Assembly: GCA_900542395.1 (NCBI GenBank)
Contig: UQNM01000100.1
Location: 1-6,341, forward strand
Reading direction: 5' to 3'
From: an uncultured Eubacteriales bacterium
GTDB lineage: Bacteria > Bacillota > Clostridia > Christensenellales > Aristaeellaceae
Length of the DNA stretch: 6,341 nucleotides
The translations under genes and the position numbers were made by a program. The notes below the pieces were generated by a model. That model had not been told where the DNA came from. It ran no database searches and saw nothing but the letters and a program-made list of their open reading frames with translations. Numbering within the stretch: position 1 is the stretch's first letter; every line of letters begins with the position of its first letter. Below, in pieces: positions 1 to 6,314 of the stretch.

Positions 1-15
1 CCCCTTCGGGGGGAG
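1..15. terminator. Partial UUCG-capped hairpin cut by the left edge, probable terminator
   Basis: Four C (1-4), a TTCG loop (5-8) and a run of G (9-13) followed by AG form the loop and right arm of a hairpin with a C(UUCG)G tetraloop on the plus strand. The extra GG-A-G at 12-15 suggests that the left arm continues outside the window. A short T run at 22-26 lies downstream on the plus strand. On the minus strand any T run would lie beyond the edge. The hairpin could end fhs, whose stop is 45 bp away, or an unseen plus-strand gene, or both. A second, weaker 5-bp hairpin (40-44 with 50-54) directly after the fhs stop has no T tract and is probably not functional. Confidence 0.4.
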
Positions 16-59
16 AATAGCTTTTTGTCTACATTCTGCGCGGGTTCACCCCGCCTTGA

Positions 60-1730
60 TCAGAACAGCCCCGTGATCTTTCCGTCGTCAGTCACGTCGA
101 TATTGACGGCGGCGGGCACCTTCGGCAGCCCCGGCATGGTCATAATATCGCCGGAGAGCGCGACCACAAACCCCGCGCCCGCGCTGACCCTGACGCTGCG
201 GATGGTGAGCGTAAAGCCTTCCGGCGCGCCGAGCTTCTTCGGGTCGTCGGAGAAGGAATACTGCGTTTTGGCGATGCAGACCGGCATCTTTCCGCAGCCC
301 TCGTCGGTGAGCTGCTTGAGGGTCTTCATCGCGGCGGGCGTGAAGGAAACGTCCTTCGCGCCGTAGATGCGCGTCGCAACGGCGCGAATCTTATCCGCCA
401 GCGGCATTTCATCCGGATAGGTGAAGGTGAACGCGGCCGGATCGGCGTGGCTCGCCTCCTCCATCACCAGCTTGGCCAGCTCGCGGCCGCCCTCGCCGCC
501 CTTCGCCCAGACCTCGCAAAGCGCGACCTTCGCGCCGGTTTCAGCCGCCGCGCGGCGAACCAGCTCGATCTCCGCGTCGGTGTCGCTGGTAAAGCGGTTG
601 AGCGCGACGACCGGGCGCAGCCCCCAGACCTCGCGGATGTTGCGCAGATGGCGGCGCAGGTTCGACAGGCCGCGCTCCAGCGCTTCGAGGTTCTCCTCGC
701 CCAGCTCGGCCTTCGCCACGCCGCCGTGGCTCTTGAGCGCGCGAACCGTCGCCACCAGCACCACCGCGCTGGGCACGAGGTTCGCCATGCGGCACTTGAT
801 GTCGATAAACTTTTCCGCGCCGAGATCCGCGCCGAAGCCCGCCTCCGTCACCACGACGTCGGCCAGACGGAGCGCCGTTTGGGTCGCGATCACGGCGTTG
901 CAGCCGTGGGCGATGTTGGCGAACGGGCCGCCGTGCACGAACGCGGGCGTGCCGATCAGCGTCTGCACGAGGTTCGGGCGCAGCGCGTCCTTGAGCAGCG
1001 CGGTCGCCGCGCCCTGCGCGTGGATATCCCCGGCGGTCACGGGCTGATCGTCGTATGTGCGGGCGACGACGATGCGGGCGATGCGCGCCTTGAGGTCGGC
1101 GATGGAGGACGCGAGGCACAGCGTCGCCATGATCTCGCTGGCGGTGGTGATGTCAAACCCGTCCTCGCGCGGCGTGCCGTTGGGCTTGCCGCCGAGGCCG
1201 TCGATGACGCTGCGGAGCTGGCGGTCGTTCATATCCATGCAGCGCTTCCACGTCACGCGGCGCGGGTCGATCCGGCAGGGGTTGCCCTGCTGGATGCTGT
1301 TGTCCACCATGGCGGCAATCAGGTTGTTCGCCGCGGTGATGGCGTGCATGTCGCCGGTGAAATGCAGGTTGATATCCTCCATCGGAACGACCTGCGCATA
1401 GCCGCCGCCGGCCGCGCCGCCCTTCACGCCGAACACCGGGCCGAGGGACGGCTCGCGCAGCGCGAGGCAGGCGTTATAGCCCTCCAGCCGCAGCGCGTCG
1501 GCCAGACCGATGGAAACGGTGGTCTTGCCCTCTCCGGCGGGCGTCGGGTTGATGGCGGTGACGAGCACCAGCTTGCCCTTCTGCGGGAGATCCTTCAGCG
1601 CGATGTGATCGACCTTCGCCTTGTAGCGGCCGTAAGGTTCGAGCATTTCCTCCGGGATATTGAGCTTGTCGGCAATTTTTCCGATGGGCTGCATCTCGCA
1701 GGACTGGGCGATTTCAATATCGGTCAACAT
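60..1730 (-). CDS. fhs: Formate-tetrahydrofolate ligase (10-formyl-THF synthetase)
   Basis: This cytoplasmic enzyme makes 10-formyl-tetrahydrofolate from formate, ATP and THF. It is the entry step of the methyl branch in acetogens and a one-carbon supply route in other anaerobes. From the first possible ATG (1736) the reading frame gives 558 residues. On that numbering the ATP-binding loop TPAGEGKTT is at 65-73, REPSLGP at 94-100 and KGGAAGGGYAQ at 105-115, followed by PMEDINLHFTGD. Further on are FANIAHGC and EAGFGADLGAEKF, and the protein ends in ITGLF, as in the Moorella enzyme recalled from memory. The length is normal and no key block is missing. I prefer the ATG at 1730 (556 residues) because the AGGAGG at 1737-1742 touches the ATG at 1736 with no spacer but lies 6 nt from the one at 1730. 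The gene has its own promoter and stands divergent to serC-serA, with which it shares one-carbon metabolism. The family assignment is essentially certain. Whether the host runs a full Wood-Ljungdahl pathway cannot be told from here. Confidence 0.98.
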   Translation of the reverse strand: MLTDIEIAQSCEMQPIGKIADKLNIPEEMLEPYGRYKAKVDHIALKDLPQKGKLVLVTAINPTPAGEGKTTVSIGLADALRLEGYNACLALREPSLGPVFGVKGGAAGGGYAQVVPMEDINLHFTGDMHAITAANNLIAAMVDNSIQQGNPCRIDPRRVTWKRCMDMNDRQLRSVIDGLGGKPNGTPREDGFDITTASEIMATLCLASSIADLKARIARIVVARTYDDQPVTAGDIHAQGAATALLKDALRPNLVQTLIGTPAFVHGGPFANIAHGCNAVIATQTALRLADVVVTEAGFGADLGAEKFIDIKCRMANLVPSAVVLVATVRALKSHGGVAKAELGEENLEALERGLSNLRRHLRNIREVWGLRPVVALNRFTSDTDAEIELVRRAAAETGAKVALCEVWAKGGEGGRELAKLVMEEASHADPAAFTFTYPDEMPLADKIRAVATRIYGAKDVSFTPAAMKTLKQLTDEGCGKMPVCIAKTQYSFSDDPKKLGAPEGFTLTIRSVRVSAGAGFVVALSGDIMTMPGLPKVPAAVNIDVTDDGKITGLF

Positions 1731-1736
1731 AGACAT

Positions 1737-1744
1737 CCTCCTTA
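1737..1744 (-). promoter_or_regulatory. fhs ribosome binding site that decides the start
   Basis: Read on the minus strand the sequence is TAAGGAGG, a near-perfect anti-16S match. It directly abuts one ATG (1736) and lies 6 nt before a second in-frame ATG (1730). Usual Shine-Dalgarno spacing is about 5-9 nt, so initiation at 1730 is strongly favoured. Confidence 0.85.
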
Positions 1745-1780
1745 GCCAAACGAAAAATAAGACAAAGATTGGATGATTTG

Positions 1781-1809
1781 ATTATAATGGAAAAATGAAA
1801 CGGATGCAA
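1781..1809 (-). promoter_or_regulatory. fhs promoter, sigma-A type
   Basis: On the minus strand a perfect TATAAT -10 box (1786 to 1781) is preceded, after exactly 17 bp, by TTGCAT (1809 to 1804) as a -35 box matching the consensus TTG. Transcription would start near 1774, giving a leader of about 44 nt before the ATG at 1730. That is too short for a riboswitch or T-box, so control would have to act at initiation. Confidence 0.7.
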
Positions 1810-1834
1810 CCGATTGCGAACGTTCACCCGCTTC

Positions 1835-1900
1835 TTTTTCCGCGGGCGAAATTCCCCGAAAAACAGGAATAGATAGATCATCTGTCAATTCCGGGCGAAA
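1835..1900. promoter_or_regulatory. Region between divergent promoters with repeated GGGCGAAA and an imperfect dyad
   Basis: Between the two -35 boxes the octamer GGGCGAAA occurs at 1844-1851 and again at 1893-1900, 49 bp apart. Around the first copy, TTTTT (1835-1839) and CGGG (1843-1846) can pair with CCCG (1855-1858) and AAAAA (1859-1863), with a 3-nt bulge. These could be binding sites for a regulator shared by fhs and serCA, but I recognise no known operator. A chance origin is quite possible at this length. Confidence 0.2.
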
Positions 1901-1915
1901 ATCGTCCTCTTTTTC

Positions 1916-1944
1916 TTGCTTTTTGCTTTTCAACGTGATAAGAT
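1916..1944 (+). promoter_or_regulatory. serC-serA promoter, extended -10 type
   Basis: TTGCTT (1916-1921) and TAAGAT (1939-1944) are separated by 17 bp. A TG dinucleotide at 1936-1937, one base before the -10 box, gives the extended TGn motif that compensates for weak boxes. Transcription would start near 1951 and leave a leader of about 85 nt. I saw no T-box (no AGGGTGG-type antiterminator sequence) and no recognisable riboswitch in it. TTTCAAA (1946-1952) can pair with TTTGAAA (1992-1998), which might fold the leader's 5' end. Confidence 0.55.
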
Positions 1945-2035
1945 GTTTCAAACACTTTCCGCGATAAAGGATCAGGGTTCCCCCTTGACGATTTGAAAAC
2001 CGAAAAGCGAATTGATTTTGTAGGAGGCTTGTCTT

Positions 2036-3103
2036 ATGGAACGTGTGTTCAACTTCGCGCCCGGCCCGTCCATGCTGCCGCTGCCCGTGCTCGAGCAGGT
2101 TCAAAAGGAGCTGCTGTGTTACGGCAGTACCGGCATGTCCGTGATGGAGATGAGCCACCGATCCAGCATGTATCTGGATATCTTCAACCAGACCGTCGCC
2201 GACCTGCGCGAGGTCATGGCCATTCCGGATCACTACAAGGTGATCTTCCCGCAGGGCGGCGCGACCGCCATGTTCGCGGCCGTCGCCATGAACCTGATGG
2301 ACGGCGGCCATGCCGATTACGTCGATTCCGGCAACTTCGCGCACAACGCGCTGGTCGAGGCGCAGAAATACGGCGCGGTCAACGTCGCCGGTTCCTCCCG
2401 TGCGGAAAATTACACCCATATTCCGGCTTATACGCTCTCCCCGGATGCGAAATACGTCCACATCACGACCAACAACACGATTTACGGCACGCGCTGGGAT
2501 CACATTCCCGACACGGGCGACGTGCCGCTGGTCGCGGACATGTCCTCCAACATCCTCAGCGAGGTCTACGACGTAAGCAAATTCGGCGTGATCTACGCAG
2601 GCGCGCAGAAAAACGTCGCGCCTGCGGGTGTGGTCATCCTGATTGTGCGCGAGGATCTGCTCGGCCGCGCGCTGCCGATCACGCCGAAGGTCATGGATTT
2701 TGCCAAGCTCGCCGAGGCGGACAGCATGCTGAACACGCCGAACTGCTTCGGCATCTACGTCGCGGGGCTGACCTTCAAGTGGATCAAGGCGCAGGGCGGC
2801 GTCGCGGCGCTGGAAGCGCGCAACATCGAAAAAGCCAAGCTGCTGTATGATTATCTGGACGAGAGCAAGCGCTTCACCGGCACGGCGCAGAAGCGCGACC
2901 GCAGCCGCATGAATGTCACCTTCGTCACCGGCGACGCGGAGCTGGACGCGAAATTCGTCAAGGAAGCCGCCGCGCAGGGGCTAGTGAACCTCAAGGGGCA
3001 CCGCATCGTCGGCGGCATGCGCGCCAGCATCTACAACGCCATGCCCGTCGAGGGCGTGCAAAAGCTCGTCGATTTTATGAAGCAATTTGAGACGGAGAAT
3101 TAA
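2036..3103 (+). CDS. serC: Phosphoserine aminotransferase
   Basis: This PLP-dependent enzyme converts 3-phosphohydroxypyruvate plus glutamate to O-phosphoserine and 2-oxoglutarate, the second step of serine synthesis. SerC can also act on the homologous intermediate in pyridoxal phosphate synthesis in some bacteria. At 355 residues it is close to the family's usual 360. Visible landmarks are FNFAPGPS (5-12), MSHRS (39-43) and QGGAT (73-77). TNNTIYGT (145-152) and D168 (VADMSS) follow, then the PLP-binding lysine K192 in GAQKN and the substrate-binding arginine R329 in GGMRASIYNA. The start is supported by TAGGAGG at 2021-2027, 8 nt upstream. It is the first gene of a two-gene operon with serA, whose ribosome binding site lies inside the last codons of this gene. 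No defects were seen. The assignment is firm because aminotransferase class V relatives lack the APGPS and GGMRASIYNA pair. Confidence 0.97.
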   Translation: MERVFNFAPGPSMLPLPVLEQVQKELLCYGSTGMSVMEMSHRSSMYLDIFNQTVADLREVMAIPDHYKVIFPQGGATAMFAAVAMNLMDGGHADYVDSGNFAHNALVEAQKYGAVNVAGSSRAENYTHIPAYTLSPDAKYVHITTNNTIYGTRWDHIPDTGDVPLVADMSSNILSEVYDVSKFGVIYAGAQKNVAPAGVVILIVREDLLGRALPITPKVMDFAKLAEADSMLNTPNCFGIYVAGLTFKWIKAQGGVAALEARNIEKAKLLYDYLDESKRFTGTAQKRDRSRMNVTFVTGDAELDAKFVKEAAAQGLVNLKGHRIVGGMRASIYNAMPVEGVQKLVDFMKQFETEN

Positions 3104-3106
3104 GCC

Positions 3107-4285
3107 ATGAACTATCAGATTCAAACGCTGAACGCGATTTCCCCCGCGATTTACACCCAGCTCGGCGAACACTACCACGTCAGCGACAGCGCCGGGCAGC
3201 CGGATGCGATTCTCGTCCGTTCGGCTTCCATGCACGACATGCCGCTTGCGCCCTCCGTGCTGAGCATTGCGCGCGCGGGCGCGGGCACGAACAACATCCC
3301 CATCGACGCATGCACGCAGGCGGGCGTCTGCGTGTTCAACACGCCGGGCGCGAACGCCAACGCCGTCTGCGAAATGGTGCTGGCAGCCATGCTGCTCTCC
3401 TGCCGCGACATCGTCGGCGGCGTCGAGTGGGCGCGCGGCCTGAAGGGGCAGGGCGACGGCATTGAAAAAGCCGTCGAAAAGGGCAAAAAGGCGTTTGTCG
3501 GCCCGGAGCTGCGCGGCAAAACGCTCGGCGTCATCGGCTTGGGCGCCATCGGCGTGCTGGTTGCCAACGCGGCCGTCGCGCTGGGCATGAACGTCGTCGG
3601 TTACGACCCGATGATCTCCGTCGAGCATGCGTGGAAGCTCGCGCAGAGCGTCCGGCACGAAAATTCGCTCGACGAGCTGTTCGCCGCCTGCGATTTCATC
3701 ACCGTGCACGTGCCGATGACCGATAAGACCCGCGGCATGATCGGCCGCCGGGCGCTGTCGCTGTGCAAAAAGGGCGTGCGCATCATAAATTACGCGCGCG
3801 GCGGGTTGGTTGACGAGGCCGCGCTGCTCGAAGCGCTGGCGGATGGCCGCGTCGCCGCCTACGTCACGGATTTCCCCTCCGACGCGCTGCTGGGCGCAAA
3901 GGGCGTGATCTGCACCCCGCATCTGGGCGCGTCCACGCCGGAGAGCGAGGAGAACTGCGCCGTCATGGCCGCCGCGCAGACGCGGGATTTCCTCGAATCG
4001 GGCATCATCCGCAACAGCGTGAACCTGCCCGCCGTGGACGTCGCGCCGGTCAGCAAGCCGCGCCTGTTCTGCATCCACGAAAACGTGCCGAACGTCCTCG
4101 GCTCGATCACCTCCGCCGTCGCGGGATTCGGGCTGAACATCTCCGATCTGGTCAACCGTTCGCGCGGAAACATCGCCGTCTCCGTCGTGGATCTGGACGA
4201 AGCGCCGTCTGAAAAGCGCGAAGCGCTGACGCAGGCCGTGAAAAACATCGCGGGGATGAAGCGCGTCCGGCTGCTGGGCGTTTGA
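3107..4285 (+). CDS. serA: D-3-phosphoglycerate dehydrogenase with C-terminal ACT domain
   Basis: This enzyme oxidises 3-phosphoglycerate to 3-phosphohydroxypyruvate with NAD, the first and controlling step of serine synthesis. Its 392 residues form the short type, with catalytic and NAD domains followed directly by one ACT domain (about 319-392). The NAD loop is GLGAIG (144-149), with D167 at the end of the next strand favouring NAD. Catalytic residues are R231 (ARGG) and H272 (CTPHLGAST). The usual acidic partner, Glu269 in E. coli, falls at or near D259 in FPSDAL, in a loop that is shorter than in E. coli. In the ACT domain H324, N326 and N344 keep the spacing of E. coli His344, Asn346 and Asn364, which bind the inhibitor serine, so feedback control is likely. 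The ATG lies 3 nt after the serC stop, with GGAG at 3094-3097 inside serC, which indicates translational coupling. No serB is seen, so the phosphatase must be elsewhere. Confidence 0.95.
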   Translation: MNYQIQTLNAISPAIYTQLGEHYHVSDSAGQPDAILVRSASMHDMPLAPSVLSIARAGAGTNNIPIDACTQAGVCVFNTPGANANAVCEMVLAAMLLSCRDIVGGVEWARGLKGQGDGIEKAVEKGKKAFVGPELRGKTLGVIGLGAIGVLVANAAVALGMNVVGYDPMISVEHAWKLAQSVRHENSLDELFAACDFITVHVPMTDKTRGMIGRRALSLCKKGVRIINYARGGLVDEAALLEALADGRVAAYVTDFPSDALLGAKGVICTPHLGASTPESEENCAVMAAAQTRDFLESGIIRNSVNLPAVDVAPVSKPRLFCIHENVPNVLGSITSAVAGFGLNISDLVNRSRGNIAVSVVDLDEAPSEKREALTQAVKNIAGMKRVRLLGV

Positions 4286-4327
4286 GCGGGCGGCTTTACG
4301 CTGTCTTCCATATGTGAATAAACCAAA

Positions 4328-4372
4328 TCAGCCCTCCGTATGCTTCGCCGCATACGGAGGGCTGACTGTTTT
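4328..4372. terminator. Bidirectional Rho-independent terminator between serA and glgA
   Basis: The 16-nt arms at 4328-4343 and 4350-4365 are perfectly complementary around a 6-nt loop TTCGCC. On the plus strand the stem is followed by CTGTTTT (4366-4372). On the minus strand it is followed by TTTGGTTTATT (4327 down to 4317). Both T tracts are weak but the stem is long and GC-rich. The hairpin lies 42 bp after the serA stop and 28 bp after the glgA stop, in the usual place for a shared terminator of converging genes. The rest of the 108-bp gap shows nothing recognisable. Confidence 0.85.
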
Positions 4373-4393
4373 ACACATTTCGCTTTGTCGTTT

Positions 4394-6208
4394 TTATGCC
4401 CTTTGCTTGGCCGGCGACAGCAGATACCGAATTTCAAAGCCCTTGGACAGGTTGCCGCTGAGCCGGAGCTGGCCGCTCAAATAGAGCTTATCGACGGTCA
4501 CAAAGCCGCGCGCCATGGCCAGCAGATTGTCAAAGCTGCAATGCACGTAGGCTTCCGCGTCGCTCGCGGAGGTCGGCTCGACCTGCATGCCGTTTTCATT
4601 GAAGCGGATGGTGAACGTGCCCGCGCCGCGCCCGATGATGGTGATCTGCACCACGCGCTGATAGCCGCTCTCGTGCCGGACGCGGTTGGTGCACTCGTTT
4701 TCCATGTAGCAGTGGCGAAGCTGGTCAAAGGCCTCCTCAAAGGGAATCGGCTCGCCCGCGCCCGCGCCGCCGCAGATATCCTCATACATGCGGTTATAGC
4801 GCTCGGCGCTCTTGTCCCACGAGAAATCCTTCTTCATGCAGCGCACGCGCAGGCGGTCAAACATCGCCTCGTCTCCAAAATAGAGCTTGACGGCCTCCGA
4901 AATAGCCAAATACAAATCCTTCGCCTGATAATCCGAAAACGCGAAGCCGTCGCCGATGCCGTCAAAATCCTTATAGGCGCGCACGGAGTCCTTGAGGCCG
5001 CCCGTCTCGTGAACGATCGGCACGGTGCCGTAGCGCATGGCCATCATCTGCGACAGGCCGCACGGCTCAAACCGCGAGGGCATCAGGTACATATCCGCGC
5101 CCGCGAACACGGCGCTGGCCGTCGGCTCGTTGTAATCGCTGGAGAAACCGAGCTGCCCCGGCCACTGCGCCTTCGCCCAGTTGAAATACTCAATGTACTT
5201 CGGGTCGCCTTGGCCGAACACGATGAGCTGAACGCCCATATCCATCAGCTGCGGCAGAATCTCGCGGATCAGCTCGATGCCCTTTTGCTCAACCAGCCGC
5301 GCGACGCTGGCCAGCAGCGGCCACTCGCTCTCCTGATTCAGCCCGAACAGGCGCTGGATCTCGCGCTTGCAGCGCGCCTTGCCGGTTCGATCCTCGACAG
5401 TGAAGTGATACGGCACAAGCGGGTCGCTCTCCGGGTTGTAATGCGCCACGTCGATGCCGTTGAGGATGCCGTAGAGCTTGTGATCCACCAGATCGACCAC
5501 GCCCTGCAGGCCGTGGGCAAAGTAGGGATAGTGCAGTTCGCGCGCGTAGGTCGGGGAAACGGTCGTCACCGCGTCCGCCATCAGCATCGCGCCCTTCATC
5601 AGGTTGATATCCTGCCGCCCCTCAAACTCATAGCTCAGGCCGCCGTGATACCAGCCGGACGGCAGGGCGAAGATCGATTCCATTTCGCTCTTGCCGAACT
5701 GCCCCTGATAGGCGATGTTGTGAATGGTATACACCGTCTTGATCCGGGAAAGCTCCGGCCGCAGCACCGCGTCGTTTTTGAGATAGAGAATCGCCAGCGC
5801 CGTTTCCCAGTCGTTGCAATGCAGAATATCGGGCAGCGCGCCAAATTCCGGCAGCAGGTCGATCACCGCGCGGCAGAAGAACGCGAACCGCAGCGAATCG
5901 TCGCCATAGCCGTACAGGCGCGGCCGATGGAAGAGATGCTCGTTGCCGATGGCGTACACCGGCACGCCGTTCAGCGCGCCGCGGTACAGCGAGCAGGCGA
6001 GGCTGCGCTGGCCGAGCGTGACGGAACAGGTCTTGACCAATTCAAACTGATCGCCGCAGTTTTCCTGCGTGACGCGATACATCGGGATGACGATGGCCAT
6101 GTCGTCGCCCGTTTTTTGAAGGGCCGGGGGGAGGGAAAACGCCACATCCGCCAGACCGCCGGATTTGCTGAAGGGGGCACATTCGCTTGAAACAAACAGA
6201 ATTTTCAT
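4394..6208 (-). CDS. glgA: Glycogen synthase (ADP-glucose, GT5) with C-terminal SCP2-like domain
   Basis: The enzyme adds glucose from ADP-glucose to the non-reducing end of growing alpha-1,4-glucan in the cytoplasm. The protein has 604 residues against about 480 for the family. The N-terminal GT5 part starts MKILFVSSECAPFSKSGGLADV, with the ADP-glucose loop K15-S-G-G. H163 (TIHN), R304 and K309 (VARLVEQKG) and E381 (SRFEPCGLSQ) match E. coli His161, Arg300, Lys305 and Glu377. The usual family end is at FSWDKSAERYNRMY (462-475). A short Gly/Ala-rich linker (480-485) leads to residues 487-604, an SCP2-like domain (see its own entry). I chose the ATG at 6208 over the one at 6229 because the conserved MKILF begins there and AAGGAAAG (6223-6216) lies upstream as a ribosome binding site. 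No glgB, glgC, glgD or glgP is adjacent, and the flanking terminators suggest a single-gene transcript. Glycogen synthase activity is nearly certain. The role of the extension is unknown. Confidence 0.96.
   Translation of the reverse strand: MKILFVSSECAPFSKSGGLADVAFSLPPALQKTGDDMAIVIPMYRVTQENCGDQFELVKTCSVTLGQRSLACSLYRGALNGVPVYAIGNEHLFHRPRLYGYGDDSLRFAFFCRAVIDLLPEFGALPDILHCNDWETALAILYLKNDAVLRPELSRIKTVYTIHNIAYQGQFGKSEMESIFALPSGWYHGGLSYEFEGRQDINLMKGAMLMADAVTTVSPTYARELHYPYFAHGLQGVVDLVDHKLYGILNGIDVAHYNPESDPLVPYHFTVEDRTGKARCKREIQRLFGLNQESEWPLLASVARLVEQKGIELIREILPQLMDMGVQLIVFGQGDPKYIEYFNWAKAQWPGQLGFSSDYNEPTASAVFAGADMYLMPSRFEPCGLSQMMAMRYGTVPIVHETGGLKDSVRAYKDFDGIGDGFAFSDYQAKDLYLAISEAVKLYFGDEAMFDRLRVRCMKKDFSWDKSAERYNRMYEDICGGAGAGEPIPFEEAFDQLRHCYMENECTNRVRHESGYQRVVQITIIGRGAGTFTIRFNENGMQVEPTSASDAEAYVHCSFDNLLAMARGFVTVDKLYLSGQLRLSGNLSKGFEIRYLLSPAKQRA
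4397..4750 (-). other. SCP2-like domain fused to the C terminus of GlgA
   Basis: Residues 487-604 of the glgA product have no counterpart in ordinary glycogen synthases. They show an N-terminal amphipathic helix (PFEEAFDQLRHCYMEN), then alternating strands (VVQITIIG, GTFTIRFNENG). Next come an acidic turn and strand (DAEAYVHCS), a helix (FDNLLAMARGFVTVDKLYLSG) and QLRLSGNLSKGFEIRYLL. This order and the pattern of a helix ending in G, then SGxLxLxGNL, are the signature of the SCP2 fold, a hydrophobic-tunnel domain of lipid carriers. In bacteria it is also found attached to various enzymes. The call rests on motif recall, not on a profile search. The frame is open through the junction, and no ribosome binding site precedes the internal Met502, so a separate protein is unlikely. 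Confidence 0.75.
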
Positions 6209-6215
6209 AGGCCGG

Positions 6216-6223
6216 CTTTCCTT
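6216..6223 (-). promoter_or_regulatory. glgA ribosome binding site
   Basis: AAGGAAAG on the minus strand lies 7 nt before the ATG at 6208, with its AGGA core about 10 nt away. It falls inside the longer reading frame that begins at 6229, which has no such site upstream. It therefore supports the internal ATG as the real start. Confidence 0.65.
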
Positions 6224-6230
6224 TCGCATG

Positions 6231-6253
6231 CTGTAACTGTCTCTATTTTACAG
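6231..6253. repeat. Inverted repeat over the glgA -10 box, possible operator
   Basis: CTGTAA (6231-6236) and TTACAG (6248-6253) are perfect inverted arms 11 bp apart. They span the predicted transcription start (about 6238) and overlap the -10 box. A repressor bound here would block glgA transcription. The arms are only 6 bp, so chance is a real alternative. Confidence 0.3.
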
Positions 6254-6273
6254 ATTGCGCGGGAATAAGTCAA
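6245..6273 (-). promoter_or_regulatory. glgA promoter, sigma-A type
   Basis: On the minus strand TTGACT (6273 to 6268) and TAAAAT (6250 to 6245) each match the sigma-A consensus at 5 of 6 positions, with an ideal 17-bp spacer. Transcription would start near 6238, leaving a leader of about 30 nt before the ATG at 6208. The octamer ATTTTACA that contains this -10 box recurs at 6285-6292 without a matching -35. Confidence 0.8.
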
Positions 6274-6314
6274 CGACTTCACCAATTTTACAAAGATTCT
6301 TTCATCATTTCTGC

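Noticed and set aside
40..54. Small hairpin just after the fhs stop as its terminator
   Set aside because: It has only 5 bp and no T tract on the minus strand. The edge hairpin at 1-15 is a better candidate.
447..1745. 432-residue open frame on the plus strand opposite fhs
   Set aside because: It is antisense to a fully conserved gene, shows no recognisable motif and has the same biased composition. It is a shadow of GC-rich codon use.
1985..2014. TTGACG as a -35 box for a second serC promoter
   Set aside because: There is no acceptable -10 box at 16-18 bp; the positions hold GC-containing sequence such as GAATTG.
1951..2035. T-box or riboswitch in the serC leader
   Set aside because: The leader is only about 85 nt, with no T-box antiterminator sequence, no terminator hairpin with a T run, and no recognisable aptamer core.
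1742..2503. 253-residue minus-strand frame across the fhs-serC gap
   Set aside because: It begins inside serC, crosses both promoters and ends at the fhs ribosome binding site. No motif or ribosome binding site supports it.
2981..4078. 365-residue open frame on the minus strand opposite serA and the end of serC
   Set aside because: It spans two real genes in antisense, is rich in Arg, His, Ala and Asp, and has no start signal or family motif.
4340..6190. 616-residue open frame on the plus strand opposite glgA
   Set aside because: It covers nearly all of the conserved glgA gene in antisense, starts inside the terminator hairpin, has no ribosome binding site, and its product is a low-complexity mix of Ala, Arg, His, Val and Asp typical of antisense frames in GC-rich genes.
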